From Meandrina meandrites (Eukaryota > Cnidaria > Anthozoa > Scleractinia > Meandrinidae), in the NCBI GenBank assembly GCA_963693305.1, contig OY855911.1, positions 28,599,439-28,663,438 on the forward strand: DNA of 64,000 nucleotides, read 5' to 3'. The notes under the pieces are model-generated. The model searched no databases. It was not told the origin of the DNA and worked only from the letters and a program-made list of their open reading frames with translations. Shown here piece by piece: positions 24,901-35,800 of this stretch (its first letter is position 1; each line of letters opens with the position of its first letter). The translations under genes and the position numbers were made by a program.

Positions 24901-26808
24901 ATTTCTATTCATATTAAAACAAATACATTACCTTAGTCAGTCTTTTGTTTTCATGCCGTCCTTATAATTCCAAAAACATGCGAAACTCGCCAAACTTGTC
25001 GTTTTCTCTGAATGTTGTTCTCAAACGAATCAAACTTCATTCTGTTCATTCCGCGCTCGATGTTGAGCGCTTCAGGGACCACGGTTTTGTTTTTCAAAAT
25101 AGCAACGAACCTGTGCCAAAATGCACTTGCTCTCTTAATGCCTGTCTTCATCTTGAGAGTACCATTAATCTTTAGTGTCTTCGCATTTTGAATTTGACTC
25201 GGAATTAGTCTATCTTGCCCGCTGCCATTTCGTATTCTGACTCCAAAACAATGAGGTCCTCTCGCTTATTTGGATGCTCCGAATTTTTACAACTTCGATG
25301 CTATCGTCATCGATGAAAGATGGCCTGATGATTCTTGTCCGGACGATTTAATCCTCATAAAACGGAAATTACGATGACCAACAAACAGAAATTTCGTAAT
25401 GCCGTTCGCTCGAGTTCACTCGTCCTCTGCAGTTCTGCTTTTCTTCAAAAATTTGTTCAACCAATCAAAGGCGCGAATTAAAAAATACTTCAATGTGATT
25501 GGCTACTTGTTCGCGGCAAAGCTGTTCTAAAAATAGCCTACACGCGAGGAACGCGAGGTACACGCGAAATCCACGCGAAAGACATATCTCAAAGCCTATT
25601 ACCAGAGATGTAGACTTCTAGTTATGGACTTCTGGTTCCACTGGAAACGAGAAAGCGAACGACTTTGAGAAAGTTTTGCTCAGGCTTCAAAAAAAGCTAA
25701 AAAAAGGTTGAATGAGATCAGCGATCGGGTCAAGTAGATATTAAAAGCGCCAAGCTGTGCCAGGATAAACATCAAAAGGACGTTTCCGTTAAGCGTCCCC
25801 GTGTAAATAACTTTTGCAAAGTCTTCTTAAATCGAACAATTTCTTTTGACAATTTGTTCAGGGCAAAGTAAACTTACTGACGCAGTAGATATTTAGTGAA
25901 AGGTATATGGTAAATGAAACGCCTCTCGCAGAGTTGGAGAATCAAGTAGGCTTGTTTATTTCAAACCGAAGGTGCTGACTGAGATGAAATGCCAAACTTG
26001 ACAATCTAATGTTTTGACAAAAATAAATAAACGAAAGACTGTACATGTTACGGAGAGCATGACAGCGATAAGCCGACGCGATGGCCAAAGAACGGGGGTC
26101 GGCCGCCGGAGAAACGAAAGCTATGAAACAGGGCGGTTAAACCGCTGTATGCTGGTGCTATTTTCAGTTTAGCTTAAATGCGCTTTTGTACTTGCAAAAT
26201 GTAAATCACGATTAATACAGTTCCACCGTTTTGTAAAGTCGTTTTTCTTACCTGCAGATTCCCCTGGAAATAAAATGCTGGCTTCTCCAAAGGTTGCGGC
26301 ATCTAATCACAAATAAGAAATAGTACAACCATATCAGAGATGCGTTTAACAAATCTACCCCTAGCAAAAAGAAGGGTTTTCTTCAATGGTTCAGATCAGT
26401 CAAAAAATCGAAATCAAATGCAGTTTGACAACTTTGTAATTAAAAAATTAATGAAGCGAGTAGACATGACAACTGTTTCTATGGAACGAACCGTTTTCAG
26501 TAAAATGTTTTAGTTCCGACGTTGCGTAGCCCAACCTTCTTGTATGTCGTGTCTACCGAAGTCGGATGGCTGCGAAACAGTGCTCCATTTAGAGAAATAT
26601 CTTGTCGTTCTCGTTCCATGACGGCCACGTTCGTGGACATCTGTTTACGTGTATTTGAAGCCCATCACGGCATTCATAAAGCTCACACCATTCCAAAACG
26701 ATTAGTCGAGATTACACTGAACGTCGTCTGAAGGAAATTAAAAGTCACACGCTATTTGTACTCACCGTTTAAAAAGAGCAAGCAGAATAGAACTGCGAAC
26801 CACATCAT
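15202..26808 (-). CDS. Secreted polyserase: signal peptide, discoidin domain, four S1 protease domains (1197 aa)
   Basis: Coding exons in transcript order: 26808-26766, 26302-26252, 23689-23397, 22697-22556, 21892-21101, 20779-20009, 17230-16460, 15932-15202. All have GT/AG borders, phases agree at every junction and the sum is 3594 nt. Exon 1 encodes a signal peptide (MMWFAVLFCLLFLN). Exons 3-4 make one F5/8 type C (discoidin) domain running from CNSELGMQ to MEVFGC. Exons 5-8 each encode one complete chymotrypsin-fold domain, and three phase-1 introns separate them, the usual arrangement for shuffled extracellular modules. The protein should be secreted; the discoidin domain would tether it to glycans or lipids and domains 1-3 should cleave after Lys/Arg. 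Domain 4 is inactive. Separate genes are unlikely: only exon 8 ends in a stop, only exon 1 has a signal peptide, and exons 5-7 each end in an open donor. No close orthologue with this exact domain order comes to mind. Confidence 0.85.
16311..16336 (-). pseudogene. Relic 3' end of a protease exon
   Basis: About 150 bp downstream of the domain 3 donor, the minus strand again shows a diverged exon end encoding FIENTLYG followed by GTAAGC, matching the FIESTLYG exon ends of domains 2 and 3. The rest of the exon is gone. It marks an extra duplication or a partial copy in the intron. Confidence 0.6.
16460..17230 (-). CDS. Exon 7: protease domain 3, active trypsin-like
   Basis: A 771-nt exon flanked by phase-1 introns. 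Triad residues are present (TSAHC, DYDIAIIKL, GDSGGP) and KDSC places Asp at the S1 pocket base, so Lys/Arg cleavage is expected. The residue before the IVGG N-terminus is Phe (SHSSF|IVGG), not Arg or Lys. It is almost identical to exon 6. Confidence 0.93.
17519..17556. repeat. Short palindrome in intron
   Basis: TATGTGG...TTTCACAC and its complement GTGTGAAA...CCACATA flank a four-base loop. It could be the core of a small inverted-repeat element. Confidence 0.5.
18885..19066. mobile_element. 182-bp fold-back MITE with 8-bp target duplication
   Basis: Terminal inverted repeats start GGCATATACTTCATGG and run at least 24 bp. AAATTTTC flanks both ends (18877-18884 and 19067-19074), an 8-bp duplication as made by hAT transposases. 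The interior contains GCTAACCGCAAGCAAA in both orientations, a motif also found in the element at 30.9 kb. It sits in intron 6 of the polyserase gene. Confidence 0.75.
20009..20779 (-). CDS. Exon 6: protease domain 2, active trypsin-like
   Basis: Same length (771 nt) and phase as exon 7 and nearly the same sequence; visible differences include EGH for EGY, RFPTG for RFSTG, GLQDENAV for GKQDFDAV and GML for GMI. All catalytic residues and the S1-pocket Asp are present. The activation site again reads SHSSF|IVGG. It is evidently a recent tandem duplicate of exon 7 or homogenised with it. Confidence 0.93.
21101..21892 (-). CDS. Exon 5: protease domain 1, active trypsin-like
   Basis: Starts in phase with the end of the discoidin exon (CMR|DFPKCGTR) and has a dibasic activation site RQKR|IVGG, suited to trypsin-like or furin-like cleavage. 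It contains TAAHC, DYDFALVKL and GDSGGP, and KDAC places Asp in the S1 pocket. At 792 nt it is the longest of the four domain exons. It is clearly more diverged from domains 2 and 3 than they are from each other. Confidence 0.94.
22051..22217. mobile_element. 167-bp fold-back MITE
   Basis: The arms ATTCTCTATTTTCCAATT and their complement enclose a second match, ACACTTTGTTTGCCCCC, giving about 60 bp of near-perfect stem. No target duplication is obvious. It lies in intron 4 of the polyserase gene. Confidence 0.7.
22556..23689 (-). CDS. Exons 3-4: discoidin (F5/8 type C) domain
   Basis: Exons 23689-23397 and 22697-22556 encode a whole discoidin domain. Recognisable blocks are LGMQTNWIQDAAITASS, ARARLHGNGAW, PFLQIHF, AIAIQGHP, FSLSFSMDAQQW, KFLRIKPKEW and IALRMEVFGC, with the two terminal cysteines that normally form a disulfide. 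Such domains bind phospholipids, collagen or carbohydrate, so this part probably anchors the protease. The internal phase-0 intron sits just before VFDGS. Confidence 0.9.
23115..23380. repeat. Dispersed palindromic repeat, copy 1
   Basis: The consensus order is GCAATTCCTGAGTTTTGATT, then a palindrome around TATATGAGCTCATATA (perfect over 28 bp at 23165-23192), then AACGAAAACAGCTGG, then an inverted pair GTTGGATATGAGAT / ATCTCATATCCAAC. Further copies lie at 31.6, 45.6 and 61.0 kb. This copy overlaps the end of exon 3 of the polyserase: the exon donor at 23396 lies just beyond its right arm. Confidence 0.75.
24343..25635. mobile_element. 1.3-kb non-autonomous DNA transposon in intron 2
   Basis: Terminal inverted repeats start CCAGAAGTCCATAACTAGAA and continue, with gaps, for about 90 bp through TCTTTCGCGTG motifs. 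TTCCA flanks both sides (24338-24342 and 25636-25640), a 5-bp target duplication. No transposase frame is recognisable. The superfamily is not assigned. Confidence 0.65.
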
Positions 26809-28494
26809 TGACCAAGATTGAAAACTTCTTGCTCGGAATGTTTCTGATCTCTGATCCTTTTGACTAGCAGAATGTAAACAGACAACCACTTCTTCTGTGC
26901 CTTCTTTGCATGTATGTCGTTAAAAATAAACAGAAACCTGAACCGACAAATTTGCATTCACCAATGAGGTGGAAAGATTAAGATTATATTCAGGATTAAA
27001 AAGTTCGCTTGCAATACAATACCGGTTTCAACGGACTGAATGTTTTAGACAATTGAAAATGTTAATCCCAGTGATCAATTTCTGGCGCTGGTGACAGCAT
27101 CTTTCACGTTGGCGTCACAAACGTCCACTTAGCTTCAAAAAAAGACAAGTAGCTCAAAATTGTGCTTGTGCTAGTGTGTGCCTTCAATCTGCTCTGCCAA
27201 AAGCAAAATTCCGAGCTCAGGACTTTAATTACCTCTTTGTAATAAGGGTGGGACGTTTAGAAAGGGGCGATTAGTTTCAGAGCCGCACAGCTGTCTAGTG
27301 TACTGACCCCAAAATTATATTCCTCCAGCTCCATAGGGACATGACATGTTTGCATTCCCCCACGACATGACTCCTCGGTAATAACACTTTATTTTGCCAT
27401 AATATTGGTAAGGTATTTTAATATCGAACGAAACTGCAGTTGAATTATAAATTTCACATCATCAATTCGCAATGGGAAGTGGATGAAATCCGTAACGGGT
27501 AAAAAAGTCTTACTTGCCGCCCTCCCCGCCGGAAGAGTGTCCTGTCAGCCAAGGATTGGACAAAGTTTGCAGTTCATGGCGCAGAAAGAAGCCTACGGGT
27601 TGAAACTTCGTTTCCTGGAACGTTTAGTCCTCGACACACACCGCCCCATACGAAGGTTTGAACCGATTGAGATCAATTATTAAGGGGATTTATAGAAGGG
27701 GAGTCTCCTTCTGCCCCCCGCCGTCGCTTTGTTCGCGCGCTCGTTTTCTCGCTCTCCCTTACTGACTAGAACGCCAAGCTACGCTGGCTAGTTCACCTTT
27801 GCAATATTTTAGGTAAGATTTAACTAAAATGTGGTTTAAAGGCCCTAGAACAATTAAGAAGCACCATAATATCATTTCCTTCGTATCAACATTAGCTATC
27901 GTTTAATATAAATTTCCGTATTTTGCCTCCATGTGTCCTACCCCAATGGTAGGAACCAGCCATTCTAGCTAAAGAGGGGCGAATAGGGGTACACGAATCC
28001 ATCGACCTTTGCTATTTTTTGGCCCAATCCGTCGATCCACCACTGTTTTCGTTTTAATGCGAAATTTGCACTGTTTGAAAACTTTCTGTATCTGTGTCGT
28101 TTCACTGCAATGGATTGTAGAATTTGTTTTTTGATGCCGAATTCTCAAGAAGTTTCCTAACATGAAGGTAGCATCAACTACGCAATATAATGCACTAGAA
28201 ATTGGAAAATGAGTTAAGGGGGCATGAAAAGCAAAAAAGAAGGAAATAAAACCCTTTTTTCACAACTAAAAAAAATGAACAAAGCGCCAAAATATCGACA
28301 AGGATCCACGATACGACCTTGGAGACAAACATTTTCAGCTGATCCGCGATCCACAGTATTTTCGAAAAGTCCGATCCAAAAATCCCGTGTGCACCAAACA
28401 CAGAAAGTCTGGGTCGAGAAATAATCCAGCAAAAGGGCAAGGCATTATGGGTAAAAGTTTTAAATTGTAAATGAATTCATTTCCATCTATCGGA
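26809..28494. other. Intergenic, polyserase promoter side
   Basis: Upstream of the polyserase start codon. The short open frame at 27483-27683 has no recognisable domain. No repeat termini were identified. The polyserase promoter and 5' untranslated region should lie at the low-coordinate end. Confidence 0.35.

Positions 28495-28568
<74 letters not shown>
28495..28568 (+). tRNA. tRNA-Asn(GUU)
   Basis: A 74-nt cloverleaf: acceptor GTCTCCG pairs with CGGGGAC (one G-T wobble), D arm GCGCAATCGGTTAGCGC, anticodon stem TTCGG/CCGAA with loop CTGTTAA, and T arm GGTGG TTCAAGC CCACC. The anticodon GTT reads Asn codons. Box A and box B promoters are intact, and a run of nine or more T from 28571 would end pol III transcription. 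There is no intron. Confidence 0.96.
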
Positions 28569-28569
<1 letters not shown>

Positions 28570-29329
28570 GTTTTTTTTTCTTTTCCCTTAACTTTATTTT
28601 TTCTTCGGCAGAATTATCAAGCACAAACCATACAAAAAAATTAAAATTACTGCTGTGTTTATTTTATATAGCAAGCGGCTAATTTGCAATTTCATTTCGC
28701 TTGTCTCGTTATATCCGCGCGCTTTGCTTAATTCATTTGACGTGTGCGCTTAGTTCGTAATTTAACGGTTTAGTTTATTTTGCGTTATTTTCCTTATTAT
28801 TATTTTTTGTAGTAACTGTGCTCACATCGTGGGTGGCTCCTCCTAAAATGTTCTGCAATTGGTATAGGATTTAATGGAGCCGAAACCAATTGTAGAAATG
28901 CACGCATTTTAGGTATCCTACTGATGAACGGTTACAACAGTTAGATATTTACAGGAGCTACTATTGTGTTCGTGGTCTGTCCCCTTAGAATTGTATATAT
29001 ATGAAAAAAAATGGCTTTGTTTAGTCTGCTGTACATTTAATGCGGAGAAAAGGCTACTCCGTATTTTTTTTTATTTTCAGACGAACCGGAAATCTTTCCA
29101 TCCTTTCGATATTCAATCCAAACTGAAAAGCACTTTTTTGAAGGATTTTTCTCTAATTATTTTCTGATGCTTGAATTTTTTGCTGGTCAGCGGTCAACAT
29201 TTTCTTAGCGCGAAGTTTGCGGGCAAATTCAAAATGGCGACTCTTCTGAGCTATAGACCTCGCAAACGTTTTTGACGAATTGTGTTAAACTCTTTGCCTT
29301 TTAAAAGCACAGAAGTTTCGCTTCATATC
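28569..29329. other. Spacer between tRNA-Asn and PPP1R35
   Basis: The T-run terminator follows the tRNA at once. An ATGGCG motif in AAAATGGCGAC context at about 29233, roughly 100 bp before the PPP1R35 start, resembles a YY1-type promoter element; that reading is inference. Nothing else was recognised. Confidence 0.35.
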
Positions 29330-32300
29330 ATGGATTCTGACGGTATTCGGTTACCCCCAAAGCCAGCGCCACAACTTTCGACTGCCTTGTTCACGAGTCC
29401 GCAGTTAGATCTCACTCCTGAGAAGAAAACAATCAGACCCACACAGAAAATTCCAGTGGTTCCCACTGAAAATAAGACGGACGAAAGCAAGGAAATCTAT
29501 GCATGGTACGTTAATGCGATAAAATGATTCATTTATTGCAGATTTATTGTTCTTCCAAAGAGAATAGCCCAATATAAGCTTTTATAATAAACGTTTCCTT
29601 CGAAAATTAAGCTTTAATGACCAAATCCGCAGATCTATTTTTATTTTTTACCCTTTAATTTTTTCAGTCCCAATCTCGAAACATAAATTCTCTTTAATAA
29701 TTGAAACACATTTCTTGTAATATTTATCTTGAGAATTCAGTGGTACATCAAGGTTAAATCATGCCCTATTTGATGGTATTCTTAATATTCTCATCACTTG
29801 TATTCTTTGACTGTGCACAATGTATTGATGCTGTAAGGAGAGATTAGTTGCTGATCACTCTTGCTCTAGGAGCCTAATGCTTAGTCCACTTGTCTCTTTC
29901 TGGCTAACTCTGTGAATGGGCAAGATTAAAAATATCCTGCACATGAGTAGCTTCATGAGCCAGCACGGATGCAGTGCCATCTTGCCTGTTCGTTATTTGC
30001 ACTGTCCTGGCGAAAAAATGGTGTTCGTTGTGCCCCAAACTTGTCTGGTCAAGATTACTGGATATTGGCCTCATTCTTTGTTTTGCATGTTTAAGGACAT
30101 CAATGGCCACATGACATGAAAAAAATTGGCCAATACCCAGCCATTTTGCAGGACAACTCGGATTAATATTAATCGCATTAATATTAATCTTAATGATTAT
30201 TATAATCCAGTAATGGATTATTATAATCCAGTAATAGATTATTATAATCCGGTAATAGATTATTATAATCTATTACTGAGGTTTGAGCCGTGTCTTAATC
30301 TATTAGGATTAATATTAATCTGATTAATATTAATATTAATCCTACTTAAATATTAATATTAATCCTGATATATATTAATCCTACATACGATTGCTATAAA
30401 AGTCGTACGTAGTATTTATATTATTCCTATCTAGGGTTAATCTTTGTCCAAAGCTTCCGAAGATTGGCATTATTTAAATATGAAAGAGGTGCTTGCTCCT
30501 ATTCATTTACTTCTAGGGTCAACATCGTGGTATCTACCAGCTCTAGCATATGCAAGTGATCGTCATGTGACTGATGTGGTCAGTGTTATGTCCCGTCAGT
30601 CCTGTGTTATGTCTGCAGTGTGTCTGTCATTGGAGCTGTATATCAGTATCTCCGAACATTCAGGGGAATTTTATCTCGATTATAATAGAGATTATTATTA
30701 ATCTGGATTATATTATTATTAATAATGTAATCCTTCCAATTTTTTGCCGTGCCTTAATCTATTACCGGATTATAATAATCTATTACCGGATTATAATAAT
30801 CTATTACTGGATTATAATAATCTATTACCGGATTATAATAAGCCTATTATAATCTATTATTATCACAATCCACGGATTAATATTAATCCGAGTTGTCCTG
30901 ATTTTGGCCAAACAAGCTTGGTCAATAACCGGCGGGGCTAAAGTACAGGTCACAGGTCACAGGTTACAGGTCACAGGTTACAGGTCACAGGTCAAAAAAT
31001 AACATTTGAAGAGTATGTTCTGAAGCCCAAAATGATAAACAAAACTTGTCAGTTACGGTTAGCTTTTACCCCTGTTTGCTTGCGGTTAGCTTTCACTTTG
31101 GTTTGCTTGCGGTTAGCTTTTAGTTGCTGGTTAGGGCAGTACTCTATAAACGAAACAAAAGACAAATATATAGAGTACTGCCCTAACCAACAAATAAAAG
31201 CTAACCGCAAGCCAACCGGAGTGAAAGCTAACCGCAAGCAAACCAGAGTAAAAGTTAACCGCAAGCAAACCGGAGTAAAAGCTTATTGCAAGCAACCTGA
31301 ATTAAAGCTAACCGCAAGCATCCAGAGTAAAAGATAACTGCAAGCCAACAGGGGTAAAAGCTAATCGCATCAAGTTTTGTTCATCATTTTGGGCCTCAGT
31401 ACATACCCTCCAAATGTTTCATTTTTTTGACCTGTGACCTGTGACCTGTACTTTAGCCCCGCCGGTCAATAACCCATATCTCTTACTCTCGCAGTCCTTC
31501 TTTCCATGTAGAAGTTAGCCTGCATACAGCTTTCCCCTGTATTTCCTCACGTAAAAAAGGGATGACGTCTCTTTTCTGTGTAAGGAAATTGGAGATGGCT
31601 GCATGCAGGGTATCCAGGATTATTAAAAACTAGCCATAGTGTATTGCAATTCCTAACTTTTGATTGGTTAACAGGCAATGGTATATTAGCTCATATACCA
31701 TTGACCACAAATGTCGCAGCCGATATGCGCCAACGAAAACAGCTGGGTAGCTCAAATATTGGAATTCTTTTGGGCGTTTTTAATATAACAATTATTCCAC
31801 TTGTGCTTGTTGGATGTGAATCGTTATAGCCAATTATGCACGAGCTCCGAGGTTGGCTATCTATCATCTCATATCCAACAAGCGCTCGTGGAATAATTGT
31901 TATGTATAAATTGGTATGTGGCAATTATTGCTAGTGAAAGGTGACCTCAAAAAATTCTTGGTGTAAAAGTGTAACCTGTGATGGACTAACCCCAGGGAGG
32001 CAGGGGTACTCGAGATTTCAAGTGACGGGGATGATCTAATAGGGGCAAAAATCAAGACCACAAAAAAATCCCTAACACTCACCCATGAAATTGACCAAAG
32101 GCTCAATTTCTCTTTTATAAATTTAAAGTGTTTTTATTGCTTATGTTTTGTTAGACTGCACAACAGTCGTGTTTCTACACCCTCAGGTGATGATCAGTCC
32201 TGACTGTTCAATCATTTTAGAGAAAAAAACACAACTGTTTTGCAGTCTTATGTTTTGTGGAGCTTAAGATTAATCAATTCCAAAACTGGAGGACAGAAAT

Positions 32301-32896
32301 TATAAACAGAAAACCTCACTGAAAAGTTAAAACACTGAAATCAAAATTCTTGCTAATCCTGGATTAGCTTAATCATGCTTTGAACAACCCAGGCCTGTAG
32401 TTTAGTTCTCTCTCATTTACTGTTGTCTCATGATTTTTACAGTCTGGCTGAGCCATCAATGAACTCCACCAAACGTGTAAGCAGAAAACTCCAGGCTCTT
32501 CAAAGGGAGCAATTTGATGCAGCTGCAGCAATAGCTGAGGAACTTGAACAGTCTGAAACCACTAGAACAAACCTTGGAGAAAAGGTTGCTCAGGCTGTCA
32601 ATGTAAAGAAAGGGAGTCACATTTATTCTGAATTGATTTCTCTTGATGTTGATGCTAAGGAAGTGCTTGCCGAGTGTGCTTATCCCAAGGTACGGAGCAG
32701 CACAAAGACAAATAAGCTTCTTGCACAGGAGCCAGACATTATGGCTTTCTTTTCAGAGGATTTTGAGACACAAACAGCACATTTTGACTATGATTTGTTC
32801 TATAAAGAGGATCCATTGCCAGAACCATCGGCAGCTCCCATATCTCATGTATTTGATTTGTATGAACACATTCAGTGCTGGCAAGAACAGTCTTGA
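29330..32896 (+). CDS. PPP1R35: Protein phosphatase 1 regulatory subunit 35 homologue (209 aa)
   Basis: Exons 29330-29505 and 32443-32896 join in phase 2 (GTACGT donor, TTTTTACAG acceptor) and total 630 nt. Exon 2 carries the PPP1R35 C-terminal domain: FDAAAAIAEEL matches the vertebrate FDAAKAVEEQL block, VNVKKG..IYSELISLDV matches LNVPRS..FRDLVSLQV, EPDIM is shared, and the tail has the D...LY...CWQ pattern. Vertebrate PPP1R35 is a centriolar protein needed for centriole elongation and binds PP1 through an RVxF-type motif. Exon 1 is Pro/Thr/Lys-rich and shows no clear RVxF motif. An in-frame ATG at 29282 would add 16 residues; 29330 has the better context. Strong for exon 2; a further small exon in the long intron cannot be ruled out. 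Confidence 0.85.
30149..30900. mobile_element. 752-bp fold-back transposon with AT-rich repeat arms
   Basis: Terminal repeats CAGGACAACTCGG are followed on both sides by ATTAATATTAATC palindromes and then tandem units of TTATAATCCAGTAATAGA type (four or more per arm). A 6-bp ATTTTG flanks both ends (30143-30148 and 30901-30906). There is no transposase. It lies in the PPP1R35 intron. Confidence 0.75.
30931..31463. mobile_element. 533-bp MULE-like fold-back element with 11-bp target duplication
   Basis: Ends are GGCGGGGCTAAAGTACAGG and its complement, then tandem CAGGTCA/CAGGTTA units in each arm, then GAAG..TATGTTCTGA-like matches and minisatellite arms built on GCTTGCGGTTAGCTTTTA. GGTCAATAACC occurs exactly at both borders (30920-30930 and 31464-31474). 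Duplications of 9-11 bp are typical of Mutator-like elements, so this is probably a non-autonomous member. Nearly the whole element can fold into one hairpin. Confidence 0.8.
31630..31908. repeat. Dispersed palindromic repeat, copy 2
   Basis: Same order of blocks as the 23.1 kb copy: GCAATTCCTAACTTTTGATT, an imperfect TATATTAGCTCATATA palindrome, AACGAAAACAGCTGG, ACAATTATTCCACT, and a closing GTGGAATAATTGTTA. Plus orientation, in the PPP1R35 intron. Confidence 0.75.
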
Positions 32897-35800
32897 GCAG
32901 TGACCTCTGCACAGTAACAAGTCTTTACTTGTCCCCCAACAAAGTAGCTGTGCGGATTATGACATTTTGATGTAATCCGCGAATTTTATCAAATGAGTAA
33001 TGTGTCATTCCAGAAAATATCCATACCTTACCATGGAAGGTCATTGGAAATTCTGTTATATAATGATATGAAGATAATTAACAATTATCCTGCAAGATTG
33101 CGCAGAATATCGCCTGATACTTAGCTAAAATCAGATGATATTCCGCAAGATTGAGCGGGATAATTGTTTTATTATGCAACAAATTGTCAACAAAACACTT
33201 TTTGTGGCAAGAAAAACTGTAGTTGTGCAGCGCTTTACAAGATTTCGGACGAGTCTTGTCCACCTACGTATCCTATCCTGGCCAGATAGAGTGATTTTAC
33301 TTCAACCATGAAACAAAATCTAACTGTTAGTGCTAAATGGTCAAAACTAAACAAAAGAAAACAATGGAAATAGTGTCTAATAGTATCTAATAGTGTGGTA
33401 ACTATTTCACGGTTCAAGTAAAATAACTCTATGGGCATTGCCCGAATTTGTTGATTAATAAAATGGAATATCAGAGATGTGGGGTCAGGCATTCAATTAA
33501 AGAAACCTTATGTGGGGCAGGGGGCAGGGGTGGATAATTTCTGGAACAACTCAGTAGTTGAAATTTTTAGTATATCAAACTTATTTGTGGCAAAAGTAAA
33601 AGAAAGAAGATAGTGAAATTATAAGCTATAGTAAATAAATAGTACACTGAGATGCAGAATGACTTGTATAAAATAGTTGTGATTTTGCACAATATGATTA
33701 TGTCAGATTTGATTTAGTGCAACTCAAAGGAGTGTGCTTCTTGGGAACTCCAGCAACTCATTTCTGTAGTGCTCACAACAAACCAGCAAGTTGGTTTTGT
33801 AGAATTTTGTTTCTAAATCAAAGCTATGCTACACCTTTGATGACTGATCTCATTTGCAGACCAAAACTTTGACAAAAAGTCATTGAACTGGCAGAAAAAT
33901 ACCATGAATTTCATTTCACATATCACTGCAGTGTGAGAAGTGAAAAACATCATTCCAGTGAAGAACAAAAATATATTACACTCCACTTTATCTAAAAGAG
34001 CGATATAATAGTAGTTTATTAGTAGTTTCTCCATTTGCGTGTGTACCTTACAAGTATAAAAATATTTTAACTCGTGTACGGTTCCAGATGTTTTCTGTAA
34101 CAAAAAAGGATAGAGTCTGTATACGAGCCTAGTGGCCCATCAGGTCGGAGCTTATCCCGGTTTCCATTGCATGAAGCAACTAGGAGTATTTCTACTACCC
34201 CTGGATGGGATGCTTGTCCATAGCAGGGTTACCCCCAGCAGTAAATTTGTCAGTACTCATTTATATACCTGGTTGGAGAGAGGCACTGAGAGTAAAGTAT
34301 CTTGCCCAAGAACACAACGCAGTGCCCCGGCCAGGGCTTGAACCTGTACCGTCCAATCTGGAGTCCAGCACACTAGCCATTTGGCCACCGCGCCTCCCAC
34401 AAAAAAGATACGAAGAGGCAAAAGTGTTTTTTCCAACATTATTGCAGTTTTACTTCACAGGTACCTTAATTGTAAAACAACCCCAGCCCTCTGGCACCCG
34501 GGGTAGTCCATGGGTATAGCTCCATGCTGACCCCTGCTAACGAAGAGATTGGCTAATGAAGAGGTTCCTATATGGTACAACCCAATGACTGACTGACCCT
34601 TTGCTTGGGCAGAAAGAAAGTGATCTTGATGATGAGGTGACAGAAGGCTGGCAGAATACAAGCAGTTCCTCTTCCTTTTTTCTTAAATATTTGTTGAGCA
34701 TGAAGCTAAAAGCAAGCCAAGTAGAAAAATGGCAGTGGGGCACCCCCAGAATTCCTACAGCCATTGCCTACTCATTTTGCTTTGCTAAACTGACTAAAAA
34801 AGGAGGAACTCCTCATGGTCTGGGAAACATCAAGTTTGATTTTTTTTATACACTTGTATATCATGAGTAAAATGAATGTCTGTATTCTCAAAGTGCCTGC
34901 TGGAATAAGGCCATTCAACATGGAATGTTTAAAATGCTACATGTACAAATTTAGTCTTCAATATAGTTGCAAGTTATATCATGTTCCACACAACCTTGTT
35001 CCCAGGGTCTCTCTCTCCTGCACTTCTTCCTGAAAAATCTCTTCTCAGGGAGGAACAAAGACCTGAATCAAGAGAGTGGCGGAAATCGAACCTAATCACA
35101 TTATCAATGGATGAGAAAACCCTGAGATCAGGCATTCTTTATTTTCTGCGAGAGGGCAATTGAACCAATGCAAATCACACTGGAGGTCGCATTATTTAAC
35201 TTGGTCACATTACTTTTAAGACACAAGGTGTTAAAATTGGTAGCTTTATTTATATCTAAGTTATGGGACAAGGAGCAAACTGTCGCATAATTATCAAAAC
35301 ACCATGAAGTACAAAAGCATATGGGAATGTTCTGCGATGAAAAAAAGTGAATTACTACTATTGTCTGATACAGAAACATCTTGTCCTGCATGCTAGAGTG
35401 TCGTATTAGAGTCTGTGAATGAGTTATGGTACTCCTCATTAAGTTGCACAAAGTGTTCTGACTTTCAAGTCAGTGAATGGCATTTCGAAGTGTGACCATT
35501 CAAATGAAAGCTATCGTATGGTATTTCCATTTTTCGATTCTTCCCAAGTGGAAACTTTAGAAAAAATATTATTGTCAAATTTGTACTTTGTAAGTTTTCT
35601 TGAGAAGTTAAGATTAAACTGTACAACAACTGCTAAAAATTGACATGCCACGCAATTTAATCAAATGACTCGAAGTGGTCTTTGAAACAGTTATCAAAGA
35701 AGTGAAAATATTTATCTGGCACACAAGGTTGCAAATGACGTCACAACCACTTTTGCTTCAAGCTTGTTATAATTTACAGTCGGCATGAGTTGATGCAACT

